The position numbers and the translations under genes were made by a program. DNA of 5,043 nt, taken from assembly GCA_031283025.1 (NCBI GenBank), contig JAITCP010000056.1, forward strand, positions 1-5,043, given 5' to 3'. Position 1 is the first letter of the stretch; each line of letters starts with the position of its first letter. The notes below the pieces were generated by a model. That model was given only the letters and a program-made list of their open reading frames with translations. It was not told the DNA's origin and searched no databases. Shown one piece after another: positions 4,192-5,043 of the stretch. Source of the DNA: Spirochaetaceae bacterium (GTDB lineage: Bacteria; Spirochaetota; Spirochaetia; Treponematales; Breznakiellaceae).

Positions 4192-4517
4192 ACATCAATC
4201 CCCTTGAGTTTATGAAAAACTTCCAGAAAATGCAGGAACAATTCGGTTCCGTTCAGGATAAACTTGGCTCCATTCACGCCCTTGGCTCTGCCGGGGGCGG
4301 CATGGTGGAAATCGAAATCTCGGGAAAGATGGAAGTCCTGGCGGTTCGGATCAAACCGGAGGCGGTTGATCCCTCAGATGTCGCCATGCTTGAAGACCTA
4401 ATCACCGCCGCCATGACGAATGCCCAGGAAAAAGTCCGGGAAGAGATTGCAGGTGAAATCAGTTCCATGACAGGCGGGATGGGAATTCCCCTGCCGGGCC
4501 TTTTCGGCCAAACGTGA
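4188..4517 (+). CDS. ybaB: Nucleoid-associated protein, YbaB/EbfC family
   Basis: The 109-residue product has the family layout. An N-terminal amphipathic helix (NPLEFMKNFQKMQEQFG, residues 4-20) is followed by a glycine turn (GSAGGGMVEIEISGKMEV, 33-50), a three-strand sheet, and a C-terminal helix (about 62-94) ending in a Gly/Met/Pro-rich tail. Members form tweezer-like dimers that bind DNA; in Borrelia the homologue EbfC is a global nucleoid-associated regulator. Genes of this family sit between dnaX and recR in many bacteria, as here. Its ATG overlaps the dnaX stop (ATGA, 4188-4191), so translation is coupled. A weak AGGAGA at 4172-4177 lies 10 nt upstream. Full length, with no anomalies. 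Confidence 0.95.
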   Translation: MNINPLEFMKNFQKMQEQFGSVQDKLGSIHALGSAGGGMVEIEISGKMEVLAVRIKPEAVDPSDVAMLEDLITAAMTNAQEKVREEIAGEISSMTGGMGIPLPGLFGQT

Positions 4518-5043
4518 TGGATTTACCAAACGGGCTCCTCCCGCAGCAACAACAGTTACAGCCACAGCAACAGTTGCAGCCACAGCAACAGTTCCAGTCA
4601 CGGCTACAGCCTCAAATACGGCCCCAAGCCCTAAATGCCATAGACCGGCTTACCGCGCTTTTCTCCAGACTGCCGGGCTTGGGAAAAAAAAGCGCGGGCC
4701 GCCTTGTGTACCATATTCTGGATACAGACCCGTCCTACGCGCGGGCGCTGGGAGAAGAACTCCTCTCCTTTCACCAAGCAATCAAACGCTGTACCCGCTG
4801 CGGCTCCTACACAGAATCTGACCCTTGCCCCATTTGCGCCGACTCCGGACGGGAACCGGTGATCTGCGTAGTGGAGCGCGCCCAAGATGTGCGGGTTATC
4901 GAGGAGTCCCGCGAATTCCGGGGGCGCTTTCATGTGCTGGGGGGAGTCATCGCTCCGCTGGAAGGGGTGAACCCGGAAAACCTCACCATCGGGGAACTGC
5001 TTGCACGGGTACGGCGGGAAGAAATACGGGAGGTGATCCTTGC
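4517..5043 (+). CDS. recR: Recombination mediator RecR, 3' end outside window, with Gln-rich N-terminal extension
   Basis: The 175 visible residues contain the RecR domains in order: the helix-hairpin-helix LPGLGKKSAGRL (52-63), the zinc finger C92-x2-C95 and C104-x2-C107, and the start of the Toprim domain from ICVVE (116-120). The Toprim region continues through VLGGVIAPLEGV to the window edge. RecR forms a DNA-encircling ring and, with RecO, helps load RecA in gap repair. The ATG at 4517 overlaps the ybaB TGA by 1 nt (TGATG), implying coupled translation, and no other Shine-Dalgarno is evident. The extension is unusual: the conserved region normally begins within about 10 residues of the start, but here about 35 extra residues, 16 of the first 37 being glutamine, precede it. 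No good internal start after the Gln tract avoids it. The last roughly 30 to 40 residues are missing because of the window edge. Confidence 0.95.
   Translation, partial: MDLPNGLLPQQQQLQPQQQLQPQQQFQSRLQPQIRPQALNAIDRLTALFSRLPGLGKKSAGRLVYHILDTDPSYARALGEELLSFHQAIKRCTRCGSYTESDPCPICADSGREPVICVVERAQDVRVIEESREFRGRFHVLGGVIAPLEGVNPENLTIGELLARVRREEIREVIL
4553..4597 (+). repeat. 18-bp in-frame tandem repeat in recR (QLQPQQ units)
   Basis: CAGTTRCAGCCACAGCAA occurs at 4553-4570 and 4571-4588, with a half copy CAGTTCCAG at 4589-4597. The period is six codons, so gain or loss of units keeps the frame. It encodes the core of the Gln-rich extension. Confidence 0.9.

Noticed and set aside
4398..4601. Val/Ala-rich minus-strand open frame opposite the recR repeat
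   Set aside because: It is the antisense of the CAG/CAA repeats, has no RBS, and overlaps two conserved genes.

Overview
The window looks like chromosomal DNA of an anaerobic, Treponema-like spirochaete. This is inferred from general protein flavour (YbaB/EbfC and DnaX style), about 50% GC in the housekeeping part, an HD-GYP protein and a reverse rubrerythrin. No rRNA or other decisive marker is present. The right half is a conserved housekeeping block: SRP RNA (ffs), dnaX, ybaB/ebfC, recR. The left half is accessory and AT-richer: an insertion-sequence end, an orphan membrane Fe-S protein, an HD-GYP phosphodiesterase and a rubrerythrin, separated by palindromic DNA.

Layout. Positions 1-104 (minus strand) hold the first 18 codons of a probable IS630-type transposase with its own promoter and a fold-back structure over its start. 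Positions 105-221 hold nothing convincing beyond a 14-codon minus-strand mini-ORF. A near-perfect sigma-70 promoter (222-251) drives a 194-aa NapH/YccM-like membrane protein (307-891). Four hairpin-forming inverted repeats crowd 843-1045; the first lies inside the 3' end of that gene and shares its core with the second. An HD-GYP protein follows (1099-1776). Then comes a rubrerythrin with an N-terminal rubredoxin domain (1838-2377), whose strong promoter overlaps a PerR-box-like sequence. A 98-bp imperfect palindrome with tandemly expanded arms (2406-2503) separates it from ffs (about 2623-2717, own promoter at 2588-2616). dnaX (2767-4191) has a -10 element ending 6 nt before its ATG and no Shine-Dalgarno, so it is probably leaderless. 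dnaX/ybaB overlap by 4 nt and ybaB/recR by 1 nt, so the three are translationally coupled. recR runs off the right edge.

How the genes work together. ffs, dnaX, ybaB and recR are a widespread bacterial neighbourhood serving protein targeting, replication clamp loading, nucleoid binding and recombinational repair. The rubrerythrin is a peroxide-detoxifying enzyme typical of strict anaerobes. The Fe-S membrane protein probably moves electrons, but nothing nearby names its partner. The HD-GYP protein should degrade cyclic-di-GMP. I see no clear new multi-gene system. The points worth a second look are the palindromes, the very short or absent mRNA leaders, the IS fold-back and a glutamine-rich N-terminal extension on RecR.
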